From the NCBI GenBank assembly GCA_937902985.1, contig CALFNG010000108.1:1-36316 (forward strand): DNA of 36,316 bases, given 5' to 3'. Shown here in pieces: positions 16,864 through 25,205 of this stretch (the stretch's first letter is position 1; every line of letters begins with the position of its first letter). The stretch is from an uncultured Myxococcales bacterium (lineage in GTDB: Bacteria > Myxococcota_A > Polyangia > Polyangiales > Polyangiaceae). Below the pieces are notes generated by a model. That model did no database searches. It had not been told where the DNA came from and saw nothing but the letters and a program-made list of their open reading frames with translations. Position numbers and translations under genes: made by a program.

Positions 16864-19512
16864 TCAATCATGCGATGCGCCCGCGTCCAGCATGACCGGG
16901 GGACCCGCGTCGACCGGCGGCGGTGGCGGCCCCGCGTCGGTCGGGGGGCAGACGAGGCTAGTCAGATCGGCCCTTCTCCTCCCCAGGTCGTTCACCGTCC
17001 TCTGTTGACCGGCGGGATCCGTGACCGTCGTCCCCGTCAGGAAGGGGGACAGGATCGCCTGGCCCCCGGGGTTCCGTGGCGTGATCTGCAGGAACGTCGT
17101 GTTGACCTCCGGTCCGTGGCATCCGTTGCACGTGTTGAGCGACGCATGAAACCGGGCGTTGTCGTCATTGATGCCCGGCGCCGACCACTCGACGAGGTCA
17201 TTGAACACGGAGCCGGCCAGAAACGGGCTCCCCTCGAACTGGGCGGGAACGGCGCCGGTCGCCCCCGGCACCTCGGCGATGATGGCCGAGGCGTTCTGGT
17301 TCACGAAATCGGCGAACGTCTGCGTCCCGTTGAAGCCGAGGTCAGGCGTCTCCTTGACCGTCGTCTCCTGAAGGAAGCCCGTGGTCGGCGACAGGGCGAA
17401 CTCGCGAAGCTCCCACCGGCCGACGTTGGAGAGGGCGATCTCGTTGGTCCGGAGCGTCGCGAGCGCACTCCCGTTCACGCCGCCCGACTGCGCTCCGCGA
17501 TCGCTGAAGCGGCGCGTGATCATCTCGAGCGCGGCGTTGTATTCTTCCGATGGGAACGGGTGGGCCTGGAGCCCGTGCCAGAGGGACGCCCAACCCGCGA
17601 CATCCGCCTGGGTCTGCGCTGGCAGGTTGTACTCGAAGATCACTGTGAACTGCTGGGGAAAGCCCCCCGGGCCGTCGACGGCGAACACGAACCGGCCCTC
17701 GCCGGCGGATCCCGCGCTGAGGTTGCGCAGATCGACCCGGTCGACGACCGCTTGCAGCCGCAGTGGAGCCTGATCGAGATCGAGCTGCCCGTCGGGCGTT
17801 CGGGGCCAGATGTCGAGGAGCAGCTGCTGCATGGCCGGGCGCGCCGCGACGGTGAACCCGTTGACGTTCTGGGGCGTCAGCCAGTTCTCGAACAGGCTCA
17901 GGGCCATCGCAGGTGCTTGATCGGGCGTCGGCGCCATCTCGCGCATCAGGTGACCGAACGACCAGACGCCCAGACTTGGCGAGCCGCTCCCGCCGTCCGT
18001 GTCGGCGGCGACAGGCACGGGATCGACGACCCCGGGCGTGGGACCCACGCTCGCGTCTTCGAAGACGATGCCGCCTTCACCCCCGTTGCCGGGAGAGCTC
18101 ATGCCGAAGGTCCGGACGGGGTCATCGACGACGCTCGTGTCGAGGATCATCAACTCGCGCGACGTCGACACGAAGCAACCCGTCGGTTGCGCGAGCTCGA
18201 ACGAGAGCTGACCGGGCAGAACTTCGAAATTGTTGAAGTTGTTCCCGAAGGAGACGACGAAGAAGGGAACCTGGTGCACGCCGGGGTCGGCGGAGTCCGA
18301 GCCGCTGACCTCGGCCCCGAACGTCACCGTGGTTCCGGGCGCCCCGTTCGAGAAGTTCCCGGGCGGGTCCACGTTCGAGGTGATGCCCGGGTCGCTCGAC
18401 TCGGTGATGAATTGATACTGCTTGGACGAGCAGAACCCGGTGTCGTTGTCGGTGACCGCGATGTCGTAGTGGAAGTTCGTGTCGACCGGCACCGGGCCGC
18501 TCGTCGCCGGATTCACGGCGAGCGTGCTCGGGTGCGCGAAGCAGGCGAGGGCCGTCAGCGTGTCCGAGCTTATGACCTGGGTCGAGACGAAGACCTCGTC
18601 GATGATGCCGTCGAGGAATTGCGTCTGCGTCGTCGCCCCGATGCGAAGCGGCGCGAACACGTCTGCCACCGTCCCGGCTCCGAAGACCTGACCGAACTGC
18701 TTTCCGTCGATGAACAGGAAGACGAACGTGCCGTCGAACATACCGGCCACGTGCGACCATGTGTTTGCCGCGATCGGCGCGCTGGAGACGATCGTCTTGC
18801 CGGTCGTGAGGACGACCGACATCTCGATGTTCCCGTTGTGAATCCCCAGGGAAAACGCGGTCTTGTTGTTGAGCCGCTTGAGGACGATCGGCTGGTTGCC
18901 GCTCACGGTGTTCGGGTGCACCCACGCGGCCACCGCAATGTTCGACCCCACCGTGAACTGCGGCTCGTCGGGGACCTGCACCACGTCCTTCACGTTGCGA
19001 ATCTGCACGCCGAGGCCGTTGATCCCCGGGACGCAGGAGCCGTTGAGCGCATGCTGAGCGTTCGCGCCGCCGCCCGAAGAGTCGATGAGGAAGTTCGACT
19101 TGGCGGAGCAGTCGTCGAAATGCCATTGGCCGAATCCACCCGACGTCCCGCCGTCGCCGGGAGGCCCACCGTCCCCGATGAACGGTCCTCCGTCGTCAAC
19201 GGGCCCTCCGTCGACGCTGCCCGTCCCTCCGTCGGTCGGCGGCGGGACCATGCCGCCACCGGTCGTGCCGCCTGGCGAACTGCTGCTGACGCCCGCCGAG
19301 TCAACGGTGACGACGCCGGACGGAGTGCCAATCACCGCGTTGGTCAGCGGCTCGGTGTACTCGTCATACGTCTGCGCCGAAAATTTGTTCTCACTCGCGC
19401 CTGGACCCGCGCCGCCGCAAGCGGCGGAGCTCACGGCCAAGGCCAGCAAACCACAAAACGATGCGATGGCGCCCGCTCTTTTGCGGACGTCTCCCTTTAC
19501 GATATGACCCAT
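16864..19512 (-). CDS. Large lipoprotein with LamG-like domain and one CxxCH heme motif
   Basis: This 882-residue protein starts at ATG 19512 behind GAGGAGG. The signal peptide carries lipobox SSAACGG. A Thr/Gly/Asp-rich linker ('DGG' repeats) leads to a concanavalin-like LamG fold at about 140-350 (QWHFDDCSAKSNFLIDSS, AVAAWVHPNTVSGNQPIVLK, DGIIDEVFVSTQVIS). The middle third (about 560-790) has blocks such as AVVDRVDLRNLSAGSAGEGR and FTVIFEYNLPAQTQADVAGW seen in myxobacterial secreted proteins of unknown function. CNGCH (C795, C798, H799) is a heme c site near the C-terminus. It is likely an outer-membrane-associated cytochrome-like protein; a role in electron transfer or oxidation of a polymer is inference. 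Confidence 0.8.
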   Translation of the reverse strand: MGHIVKGDVRKRAGAIASFCGLLALAVSSAACGGAGPGASENKFSAQTYDEYTEPLTNAVIGTPSGVVTVDSAGVSSSSPGGTTGGGMVPPPTDGGTGSVDGGPVDDGGPFIGDGGPPGDGGTSGGFGQWHFDDCSAKSNFLIDSSGGGANAQHALNGSCVPGINGLGVQIRNVKDVVQVPDEPQFTVGSNIAVAAWVHPNTVSGNQPIVLKRLNNKTAFSLGIHNGNIEMSVVLTTGKTIVSSAPIAANTWSHVAGMFDGTFVFLFIDGKQFGQVFGAGTVADVFAPLRIGATTQTQFLDGIIDEVFVSTQVISSDTLTALACFAHPSTLAVNPATSGPVPVDTNFHYDIAVTDNDTGFCSSKQYQFITESSDPGITSNVDPPGNFSNGAPGTTVTFGAEVSGSDSADPGVHQVPFFVVSFGNNFNNFEVLPGQLSFELAQPTGCFVSTSRELMILDTSVVDDPVRTFGMSSPGNGGEGGIVFEDASVGPTPGVVDPVPVAADTDGGSGSPSLGVWSFGHLMREMAPTPDQAPAMALSLFENWLTPQNVNGFTVAARPAMQQLLLDIWPRTPDGQLDLDQAPLRLQAVVDRVDLRNLSAGSAGEGRFVFAVDGPGGFPQQFTVIFEYNLPAQTQADVAGWASLWHGLQAHPFPSEEYNAALEMITRRFSDRGAQSGGVNGSALATLRTNEIALSNVGRWELREFALSPTTGFLQETTVKETPDLGFNGTQTFADFVNQNASAIIAEVPGATGAVPAQFEGSPFLAGSVFNDLVEWSAPGINDDNARFHASLNTCNGCHGPEVNTTFLQITPRNPGGQAILSPFLTGTTVTDPAGQQRTVNDLGRRRADLTSLVCPPTDAGPPPPPVDAGPPVMLDAGASHD

Positions 19513-19755
19513 CGGCGCCTCCTCGAAGTTCACGAATGACCAATTGAAACGGCAATAGAAGACCGCCTCGCCGCGGGCGTCACACGCCCGCGGCCCCGAG
19601 ACGGCTTTCCTTCGTCTTCCCCCCTTCGCTAATGGCCAGACCAGGGCCGGTTTGTACGCAATTCGGATCGCCCGAGACGAAATCACGGGCGACGATGTGC
19701 GCGCCACCTTGCAGCCAGCATGCCCGGCGCTCGCTACGGCCTTTTCACGATCCAC

Positions 19756-20283
19756 TCACGACGCGCTCCCGGACAGCGCTGTCCTGGGTGGCACGAATCG
19801 GCACGCAAAGAGAGAGAGCGTGTCAGCCCAAAATTTGGAGCGCTTTCGCTGGCGTTCTGCGGGTCCGCCCAGCGGCGGCGAAGCCGTCCGCGTCTTGGGG
19901 ACGGCGGGCGCCGCGCGCAGGCGGACCTGGTGGAGCACCGAGCGCGTCACCCCGTCTTCCCGCACGACGGCACCGGTGACCAGTTCTACGACGAGGCGCA
20001 GTGGGAGTCGTACCGTCCAGGGGCTCGGGACGCACGCCTCTCCGAGCGTGTCCGACCCCGCGAACCATGTCGACTCGAGGCGATAGAGGCTCGGCGACCG
20101 GATCGCACCCGAGATCGTGCTCGGCGGATGAGCGAGCAGCTCCGTCAGCGTCTCGTTCTCCGCGGCGCTCTTCGGCGGCGAACGGAGTTGCGCCTTCCGG
20201 AGCACGCTCGTCGCCCACGCCAGGAGCGAGCTCCCACACCCCGCGAGGCGGACGCGAGCCTCGTACAACGCTCGGTAGGGCAC
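19756..20283 (-). CDS. Unrecognised ORF, possibly a gene fragment
   Basis: This minus frame has a GTG at 20281-20283 (VPYRALYEARVRLAG) and runs 175 residues to 19756. By eye, its third codon positions are strongly G/C-biased in the first 130 residues, as in a real gene (for example SLYRLESTWFAGSDTLG, LRLVVELVTGAVV). No family was recognised and the Arg-rich tail looks non-coding. It begins exactly where the propeller fragment (20288-20740) loses similarity, in another frame, so it may be a fragment joined by deletion instead of a free-standing gene. The start is uncertain and no clear ribosome-binding site was seen. Confidence 0.35.
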   Translation of the reverse strand: MPYRALYEARVRLAGCGSSLLAWATSVLRKAQLRSPPKSAAENETLTELLAHPPSTISGAIRSPSLYRLESTWFAGSDTLGEACVPSPWTVRLPLRLVVELVTGAVVREDGVTRSVLHQVRLRAAPAVPKTRTASPPLGGPAERQRKRSKFWADTLSLFACRFVPPRTALSGSAS

Positions 20284-20287
20284 CGAG

Positions 20288-20740
20288 CCAGGAAGGATAC
20301 GTCGCGAGAACGGTCGGCGCGCCGCCGCAGCCGCTGATCGGGCACTCGAGGACACGGCCGGTCGTGTAAGACGAGAGCGGGAGCTTGCCACCCCCGACGG
20401 GCGTGCCGGGATCGACCCAGTAGACGTGCGTCGCGTCGGCGGCAACGACGCCGGATCCGACGCCTCCCGTGGCGAGCACCGCGGTGATCCCGGCGCAGCC
20501 ATCGACGCCGCACCTCATGACCTGGCCGCCGACGGCGCTGGCCGATGACGTGGTCCAGAACACGGCGGTGCCGTTCGAGGCGACCGACGTGGGAGAGCTG
20601 AGGTTCGCGGCGAGGATCGTAGGACCGGAACCGCCGCCGGCCAACGCGCACTGGCGCACGTAACCGGCGGTCGTCGTGAAGTACGCGTTGGCGCCGTCTG
20701 CGGTGATCTCGCCTGACGGTGCGCGCCCCGGCCCATTTTC
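20288..20740 (-). pseudogene. Beta-propeller lipoprotein fragment (paralogue of the 5696-6868 gene)
   Basis: The minus frame reads GEITADGANAYFTTTAGYVR, GGQVMRCGVDGCAGITAVLA, AADATHVYWVDPG and VLECPISGCGGAPTVLA. These are the same blade and Cys-pair pattern as the propeller at 5696-6868. The N-terminal signal sequence is missing because the region upstream is taken by a divergent lipoprotein start at 20758, and after VLATYP similarity ends abruptly. Only about two to three blades remain, so no stable propeller is expected. It is probably a relic of a duplicated family member. Confidence 0.65.
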
Positions 20741-20757
20741 GATCAGGGGGACACCGG

Positions 20758-21093
20758 ATGAACCATCGATCCATTGCTCGATTCGCAATCGCGATTGCGC
20801 CTTCGTCCCTCGCGTTCGGTGCTGCCGCCGTCTTCGCGGCTTGCAGCGACGGCGCGCCGAACGACTTGGCGCCGCGGTTCGCTCTCGACCCGAACCTGCA
20901 CGTGGCCTCGTCGCCCGTGTCACTCGCGTCGGTTCCGCCCTCCGAGCTCGCCCGTGCGCAGCAGTACCTCGATTCCCTCTACACCCACGCCGACGTCGTT
21001 CATTCGTTCCAGACGATTATCGGCGAGGAGATCGAACTGCACGAGCGTCGACGCAGTGCCGTCGGTGAAAGCGATGCGGGCTGTCGGAACTGA
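20758..21093 (+). pseudogene. Lipoprotein N-terminus, frameshifted and truncated
   Basis: ATG 20758 has GGGGG upstream and opens a signal peptide with lipobox AAVFAACSDG. The mature part reads YLDSLYTHADVVHSFQTIIG then EEIE. Removing one A near 21034 would give GEEIDCTSVDAVPSVKAM, which continues the 'YT..DV.HSF.T..GE.IDC...DA..SVKA' pattern of a myxobacterial secreted-protein family I know only as hypothetical. As written the frame ends at 21093 with an unrelated tail, and the rest of the protein is not found before the LysR gene. It is probably non-functional, or carries a 1-bp error plus a real truncation. Confidence 0.5.
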
Positions 21094-21204
21094 TCGCGCA
21101 AGTAGCCATGACGGCATGCGTGGAGCGCGCGAGTTCTCGCGGATCCGTGAAGTAGCCAGCACGAGAGCCAGGTGCACGTCCGCGCACGCTCCCGAGCGAG
21201 CCGC

Positions 21205-22157
21205 TCACGTTCGACGTCGTGCCGTCGGACGGACGTTCTTGCCCACGGGGGACCGACCGGACGGCGCCTCGCGACAGAGCGCGAGCCACAGCTCCAACCC
21301 CCGCCCGCGGTACTTGTGCTTGTTCAAGAGAAGGTAAAGCTCCCGGCGGAAATCGCGGTGGGGCACGCGGCAGGGCACGAGGGTGCCGTGGTCGAACGCC
21401 TGCCGTGGTCGAACGCCTCGCGCAAGGCGATGCGCGAGACGCACCCGAGGCCGAGGCCGGCCACGACGGCCCCGCGGATCGCCTCGGTGTGCTCGAGGGC
21501 GAGGACGATGTGGAGCTCCCCGAGGAGGCCGTGCATCGCGCGATCGAAGGTCTGTCGCGTGCCGGAGCCGTGTTCGCGCACGATCCATCGGGCAGCGAGC
21601 AGATCGGCGTCGGTGAGCGCGCGCTTCTTCGCGTAGGGGTGGCCGGGCGCACAGAAGACCACCAGCTCGTCTTCGCGCCACGGGATTACCTCGAGATCGG
21701 GGTCCTGGATCTCGCCCTCGACCAGGCCGACGTCGATGTCGAAGTTGGCGACCTGCCGCGCGATCTGCTCGGTGTTGGCCACGGCGAGCGTGAGTTCGGC
21801 CCCGCTGTGCTCGCGCATGAAGCGAGCCATCAGCGGGGCCACCAGGTGGTTGCCGATCGTGAGCGTGGCGCCGATCCGCAGCCGCCCAACGACGGCGCGA
21901 CCCTCGAACGCGGCCTCGAGCTCGCTCGCACGGTCGATCACGCCCACGGCCTGCGCCCGCACCGATTGCCCCAGCTCGCTCAGGCGCAGCCGCTTGCCGA
22001 TGCGATCGAAGAGCTGCAGCCCGAACTGCCGCTCCAGGTCCCCGAGCGCGCCGCTCACCGCGGATTGCGACATCGCGAGCACTTCGCCCGCGCCGCTGAC
22101 GCTGCCGACGCGAGCGACGGCAAGGAAGACCTCGAGCTGCCGGAGGGAGTAACGCAT
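21205..22157 (-). pseudogene. LysR-type regulator (FinR-like) broken by a 17-bp duplication
   Basis: ATG 22157 begins MRYSLRQLEVFLAVARVGSV with an N-terminal winged helix (SQSAVSGALGDLERQFGLQL), then an effector domain (LRIGATLTIGNHLVAPLMAR, VGLVEGEIQDPDLEVIPW, HGSGTRQTFDRAM, GLGLGCVSRIALREAF). After AFDHG the frame is shifted and stops at 21324; the adjacent frame supplies the expected end GTLVPCRVPHRDFRRELYLL and LLNKHKYRGRGLELWLALCR, stopping at 21205. Removing one copy of a 17-bp tandem duplication restores a single 311-residue ORF exactly. It is divergent from a ferredoxin-NADP reductase gene, as FinR is from fprA in Pseudomonas. The shifted protein keeps its DNA-binding domain and most of its effector domain. 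Confidence 0.85.
21385..21418. repeat. 17-bp perfect tandem duplication inside the LysR gene
   Basis: GCCGTGGTCGAACGCCT occurs at 21385-21401 and again at 21402-21418 without mismatch. Being 17 bp, it shifts the LysR frame; one copy alone gives an uninterrupted gene. A perfect copy suggests a recent event, a reversible slippage switch, or an assembly artefact. Confidence 0.95.
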
Positions 22158-22270
22158 ATCGGTTCCGCCGCAGAGTCATATCAGATCATCCTGTTTTACC
22201 GATGCGAAAGGGCGGGTCATCTTGAGTGCAGGTGAGGCCTGAACCTCCCCGAACCCCGGAGAAACTGTCG
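22158..22270. promoter_or_regulatory. Divergent promoter region between LysR and ferredoxin reductase genes
   Basis: This 113-bp gap between two divergent start codons must hold both promoters and probably the LysR-type binding site. The AT-rich part (about 22178-22200, ATATCAGATCATCCTGTTTT) is the best candidate; a partial ATC/GAT dyad is visible but no clean T-N11-A palindrome could be fixed. GGAG about 9 bp before ATG 22271 is the reductase ribosome-binding site. Confidence 0.5.
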
Positions 22271-23044
22271 ATGAGCGCCTTCAACGAAGAACGAGTCCTC
22301 AGCGTCCACCACTGGAACGACTCGCTCTTCAGCTTCACCACCACGCGCAACGCCGCCTTCCAGTTCCGGAACGGGCACTTCGTGATGATGGGGCTGGAGG
22401 TCGAAGGCCGCCCGCTGCTCCGCGCCTTCAGCCTGGCCGGTGCCAACTACGACGAGCACCTCGAGTTTTACAGCATCAAGATCCCGGACGGCGCGCTCAC
22501 CTCACGCATGCAGCACGTCGAGCCCGGCCAGCGTCTCCTCGTCGGCCGCAAGCCCACGGGCACGCTGCTGGTCGAGAACCTCCGCCCCGGCAAGCGTCTG
22601 TACCTGCTCGCCACCGGGACCGGCCTCGCGCCCTTCCTCAGCATCATCCGCGATCCGGTGACGTACGAGCGCTACGAGAAGGTCGTCATCGCCCACGGCG
22701 TCCGCCGCGTGAGCGATCTCGCGTACCGATCGTTCATCGAGGACGAGCTCCGGAACCACGAACTCGTCGGAGAGCAGGTCCGGCAGCAGCTGCTCTACTA
22801 CCCCACGGTGACCCGAGAGCCCTACCGGAACCAGGGCCGCATCAACGACCTCGTCGAGGACGGCAAGCTGGCCCGCGACCTGTCGCTACCCGCCGTCGAC
22901 GCCGAGCATGATCGATTCATGCTCTGCGGCAGCCCGGCGATGCTGAAGGATCTCGTCGGCGTCCTCGAGGCGAAGGGCTTCGACGAGGCCAACAGCGACC
23001 GGCGCGGCTCGTACGTCATCGAGCGGGCGTTCGTCGAGAAGTAG
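22271..23044 (+). CDS. fpr: Ferredoxin--NADP+ reductase
   Basis: This 257-residue protein moves electrons between NADPH and ferredoxin or flavodoxin using FAD. It has the FAD-binding RAFSLAG (RxxS), EFYSIKIPDGALTSRM, the pyrophosphate loop TGTGLAPFLSI, the NADP-binding VVIAHGVRRVSDLAY, MLCGSPAML near the end, and the closing YVIERAFVEK with the VEK ending of bacterial FprA-type enzymes. Length fits the family. Start ATG 22271 (MSAFNEERV) has GGAG upstream. The divergent LysR gene suggests redox-stress control as for fprA/FinR. It is followed directly by an integrase remnant on the opposite strand. Confidence 0.93.
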   Translation: MSAFNEERVLSVHHWNDSLFSFTTTRNAAFQFRNGHFVMMGLEVEGRPLLRAFSLAGANYDEHLEFYSIKIPDGALTSRMQHVEPGQRLLVGRKPTGTLLVENLRPGKRLYLLATGTGLAPFLSIIRDPVTYERYEKVVIAHGVRRVSDLAYRSFIEDELRNHELVGEQVRQQLLYYPTVTREPYRNQGRINDLVEDGKLARDLSLPAVDAEHDRFMLCGSPAMLKDLVGVLEAKGFDEANSDRRGSYVIERAFVEK

Positions 23045-23430
23045 AGCGGGCGCTTGGGGACCGGGGTCTGCTGATGGATCCCTTGGTGAGGGCGGACAGC
23101 GTTGTGGTAGCGGACGTACTCGGCGACGACGCGCTGGAAGTTGTCGTGGCTACTTTGGCCCGTGCTGCGGAGGTCGTGCACGCCGAGGTGCGGGTGGGCG
23201 ACTCGACGACGGAAGGCGGCTCGCGTGCCAGAAAGAACGGCTGTCCCGTGGACCTGCAGTACACGTCCTGGTCGGACAGCGCCATCGTTATCGATGGCTT
23301 CGGGACCCGTAGTGTCCCAGATCTCGATCGCAGCGGATTGCAGCTGGAATCGTAGAGCTTTCGCGCGACCGGTCGAGCGACCGCGGTGGCACGACCGCAA
23401 GGTGCACCGCGGCTACTGAACACCCGGCCG
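23045..23430 (-). pseudogene. C-terminal remnant of an integrase-core transposase
   Basis: The minus strand encodes, in one frame, NFQRVVAEYVRYHNAVRPHQ then GIHQQTPVPKRP, the standard end of IS3/IS481-like integrase proteins (...RVLxEYxxYYNxxRPHxxLxQ). Upstream pieces of the catalytic core are scattered over other frames (AIRCDRDLGHYGSRSH for the 'RDRD..YG' motif). At least two frameshifts separate them, so the gene is dead. Its end lies against the ferredoxin reductase stop codon, so the insertion probably entered downstream of that gene. Confidence 0.7.
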
Positions 23431-23846
23431 CAAAGGTGCCTGGGCGCACTTGCGTGCTTCGGAGTTTATCCGGGGCTTTGGCCATGGATGAGACTGTTAA
23501 ATGTGGCGCTGCCCCGCTCGCTTTGGGACTGATCAATCGAGGCAGTGTGAGACGATCTGACCGCGAAACCCCGCGCGAAACGAGTATTTCGCCAGGACAG
23601 GCAAGAATGTTGACGTCGATCAGCTGGCATCGCGACGACACAACCCATCGATGTGGGCTGAACGTCGCGTCCCATCCGCGACCGTCACGGAGCACTTGCG
23701 GAGGCCGCTGTCGCACCGATGCCGGCCTGTGGGGCTCCCACCACCGTCTATTTCCGTGGCCACGCGACTTGCCGAGCGCGTCGAGAGACCCTTCGACAAG
23801 GGCATCCCCTTGTGCGCGACAACTTGCTCGAACTAGAGTCCGCAGC
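23431..23846. other. Intergenic region before the beta-lactamase-like gene
   Basis: This 416-bp stretch should contain the promoter of the gene at 23847. At about 23565-23600 it carries a segment about 85% identical over 33 bases to one near 3252-3285, including the inverted repeat GCGAAA-6-TTTCGC. A plus frame through it reads ARNEYFARTGKNVDVDQL but has no recognised family. Nothing else was seen. Confidence 0.35.
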
Positions 23847-25205
23847 ATGCGCAAGCGTGCTTCGTTCCCGGTCTCTTTGAACTCGACGACACGTCCGGTC
23901 GGCTGGCTCGTGCTCCTCCTTGCGGGCGCCGCTGGGTGTTCGAGCAGCAACGCTTCCCCCACCTCCAATGTCCTCAGCGCCGACGCCGCGGCGGACGTAG
24001 TGAGCCCGGAGCTCGATTTCAGCGCGTTCGACTCCGCCGTCACCGCCTTCCTTTCCGAGAAAGGCCTCGCCGGAGCGAGCGCCGTCGTGGTGCAGCAGGA
24101 CCTCGGGATCGTGCACGAGAAGGGATACGGGCAGTTTGCCACCGACCGGCTCTACCTCATTGCGTCGTCGAGCAAGGTGATGAGCGTCGGCATCCTCATG
24201 CGTCTCGCCGACGAGGGGAAGCTCGACATCAATGCGCCCATCAGCAATTACCTGTCGGCCTTTGGCAACTACAAATCGGACATCTCCGTCGCGCAGCTCG
24301 TTTCGAACAGCTCCGGACTCGTCACCCTGACCGACAATCCGCTGTATGCGCCATACCTCTGCCAGTACCTGAGCGCCGGCACGCTGACCGATTGCGCCAA
24401 GACGATCTACACGGCCAATGACTCCGCCGACCGGCGGTCGCCCGACACCAAGTTCGACTACGGCGGCGGTGCGTGGCAACTCGCCGGTGGCATCGCCGAA
24501 GTCGTGAGCGGAAAGCCGTGGGCGCAGCTCGTGAAGGAAGCATACGTCGACCCTTGCGGCACTCCGTCGATCGGATTCAATAACCAGTACCAGCAGGCGT
24601 ACCGCAGCGGGGACGCCGGCCTGACGGGCGCGCTCAGCTATCCGCCCTTCTTCAAAGGCGATGCCGGAGTCCTGGCCGCGACCCAGAACCCGAGCGTCGA
24701 GGGCGGCGCGTATACCACCGCTCATGACTACGGCAAGATCCTGCTAATGCACCTGCGCGGGGGCGTCTGCGACGGCGGGCGCGTGCTCTCGAAGGCGTCG
24801 GTCGACCTCATGCAGGCGGATCGCATCGGCCAAGTGTACGGAGGAGCGACCTCGGATCCCAACTTCGCGGGGTACGGTCTCGGGTGGTGGGTCGACCGGC
24901 AGCATCCCGGCGTGGTGGCCGATCCGGGCGCATACGGGGCCATCCCCTGGATCGACGTGCCCCGCAAGTATGCCGTGATGATCTTGCTGGAAGCGACGAG
25001 CACCGACGGCGCCGAGCTCCTGCAGAAGGCCAAGCCGTCGCTCGACGCGATCTTCGGGCCCATCGCGGGTGACGCGGGATCGACCGTTGCGGCTCCACTG
25101 TGGGAGGCCGGGACGATTGCCACCGCCTCGATGGACTCCGGCGCGGCCGACGTCGGGACGTCCGAGGGTGGGACTTCGAGCATCGGTGACGCGTCCGCAG
25201 AATGA
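23847..25205 (+). CDS. Serine beta-lactamase-like (class C/PBP-type) lipoprotein
   Basis: This 452-residue protein starts at ATG 23847 and has a signal peptide with lipobox AGAAGC (Cys31). The serpentine beta-lactamase-like fold is clear: YLIASSSKVMSVGILMRLAD holds the SxxK nucleophile pair (S107, K110), followed by LDINAPISNYL, SNSSGL and YGLGWWVD. The second catalytic triad, normally YxN, reads YGG (Y204, G206), so the usual Asn is missing. The third (KTG/HxG) is not obvious; DPGAYGAIPW may fill that place. It probably hydrolyses an ester, amide or peptide bond at the cell surface; calling it a resistance enzyme is not justified. The C-terminus is a low-complexity Ser/Gly/Ala tail. Confidence 0.85.
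   Translation: MRKRASFPVSLNSTTRPVGWLVLLLAGAAGCSSSNASPTSNVLSADAAADVVSPELDFSAFDSAVTAFLSEKGLAGASAVVVQQDLGIVHEKGYGQFATDRLYLIASSSKVMSVGILMRLADEGKLDINAPISNYLSAFGNYKSDISVAQLVSNSSGLVTLTDNPLYAPYLCQYLSAGTLTDCAKTIYTANDSADRRSPDTKFDYGGGAWQLAGGIAEVVSGKPWAQLVKEAYVDPCGTPSIGFNNQYQQAYRSGDAGLTGALSYPPFFKGDAGVLAATQNPSVEGGAYTTAHDYGKILLMHLRGGVCDGGRVLSKASVDLMQADRIGQVYGGATSDPNFAGYGLGWWVDRQHPGVVADPGAYGAIPWIDVPRKYAVMILLEATSTDGAELLQKAKPSLDAIFGPIAGDAGSTVAAPLWEAGTIATASMDSGAADVGTSEGGTSSIGDASAE

Noticed and set aside
16870-19539. 889-residue plus-strand ORF
   Set aside because: It is the antisense of the LamG/heme lipoprotein, Arg-rich and without motifs; the minus-strand gene has a signal peptide, heme site and ribosome-binding site.
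23380-23405. Sigma-54-like TGGCACGACCGCA
   Set aside because: The -12 element is absent, and the downstream region is a decayed integrase.
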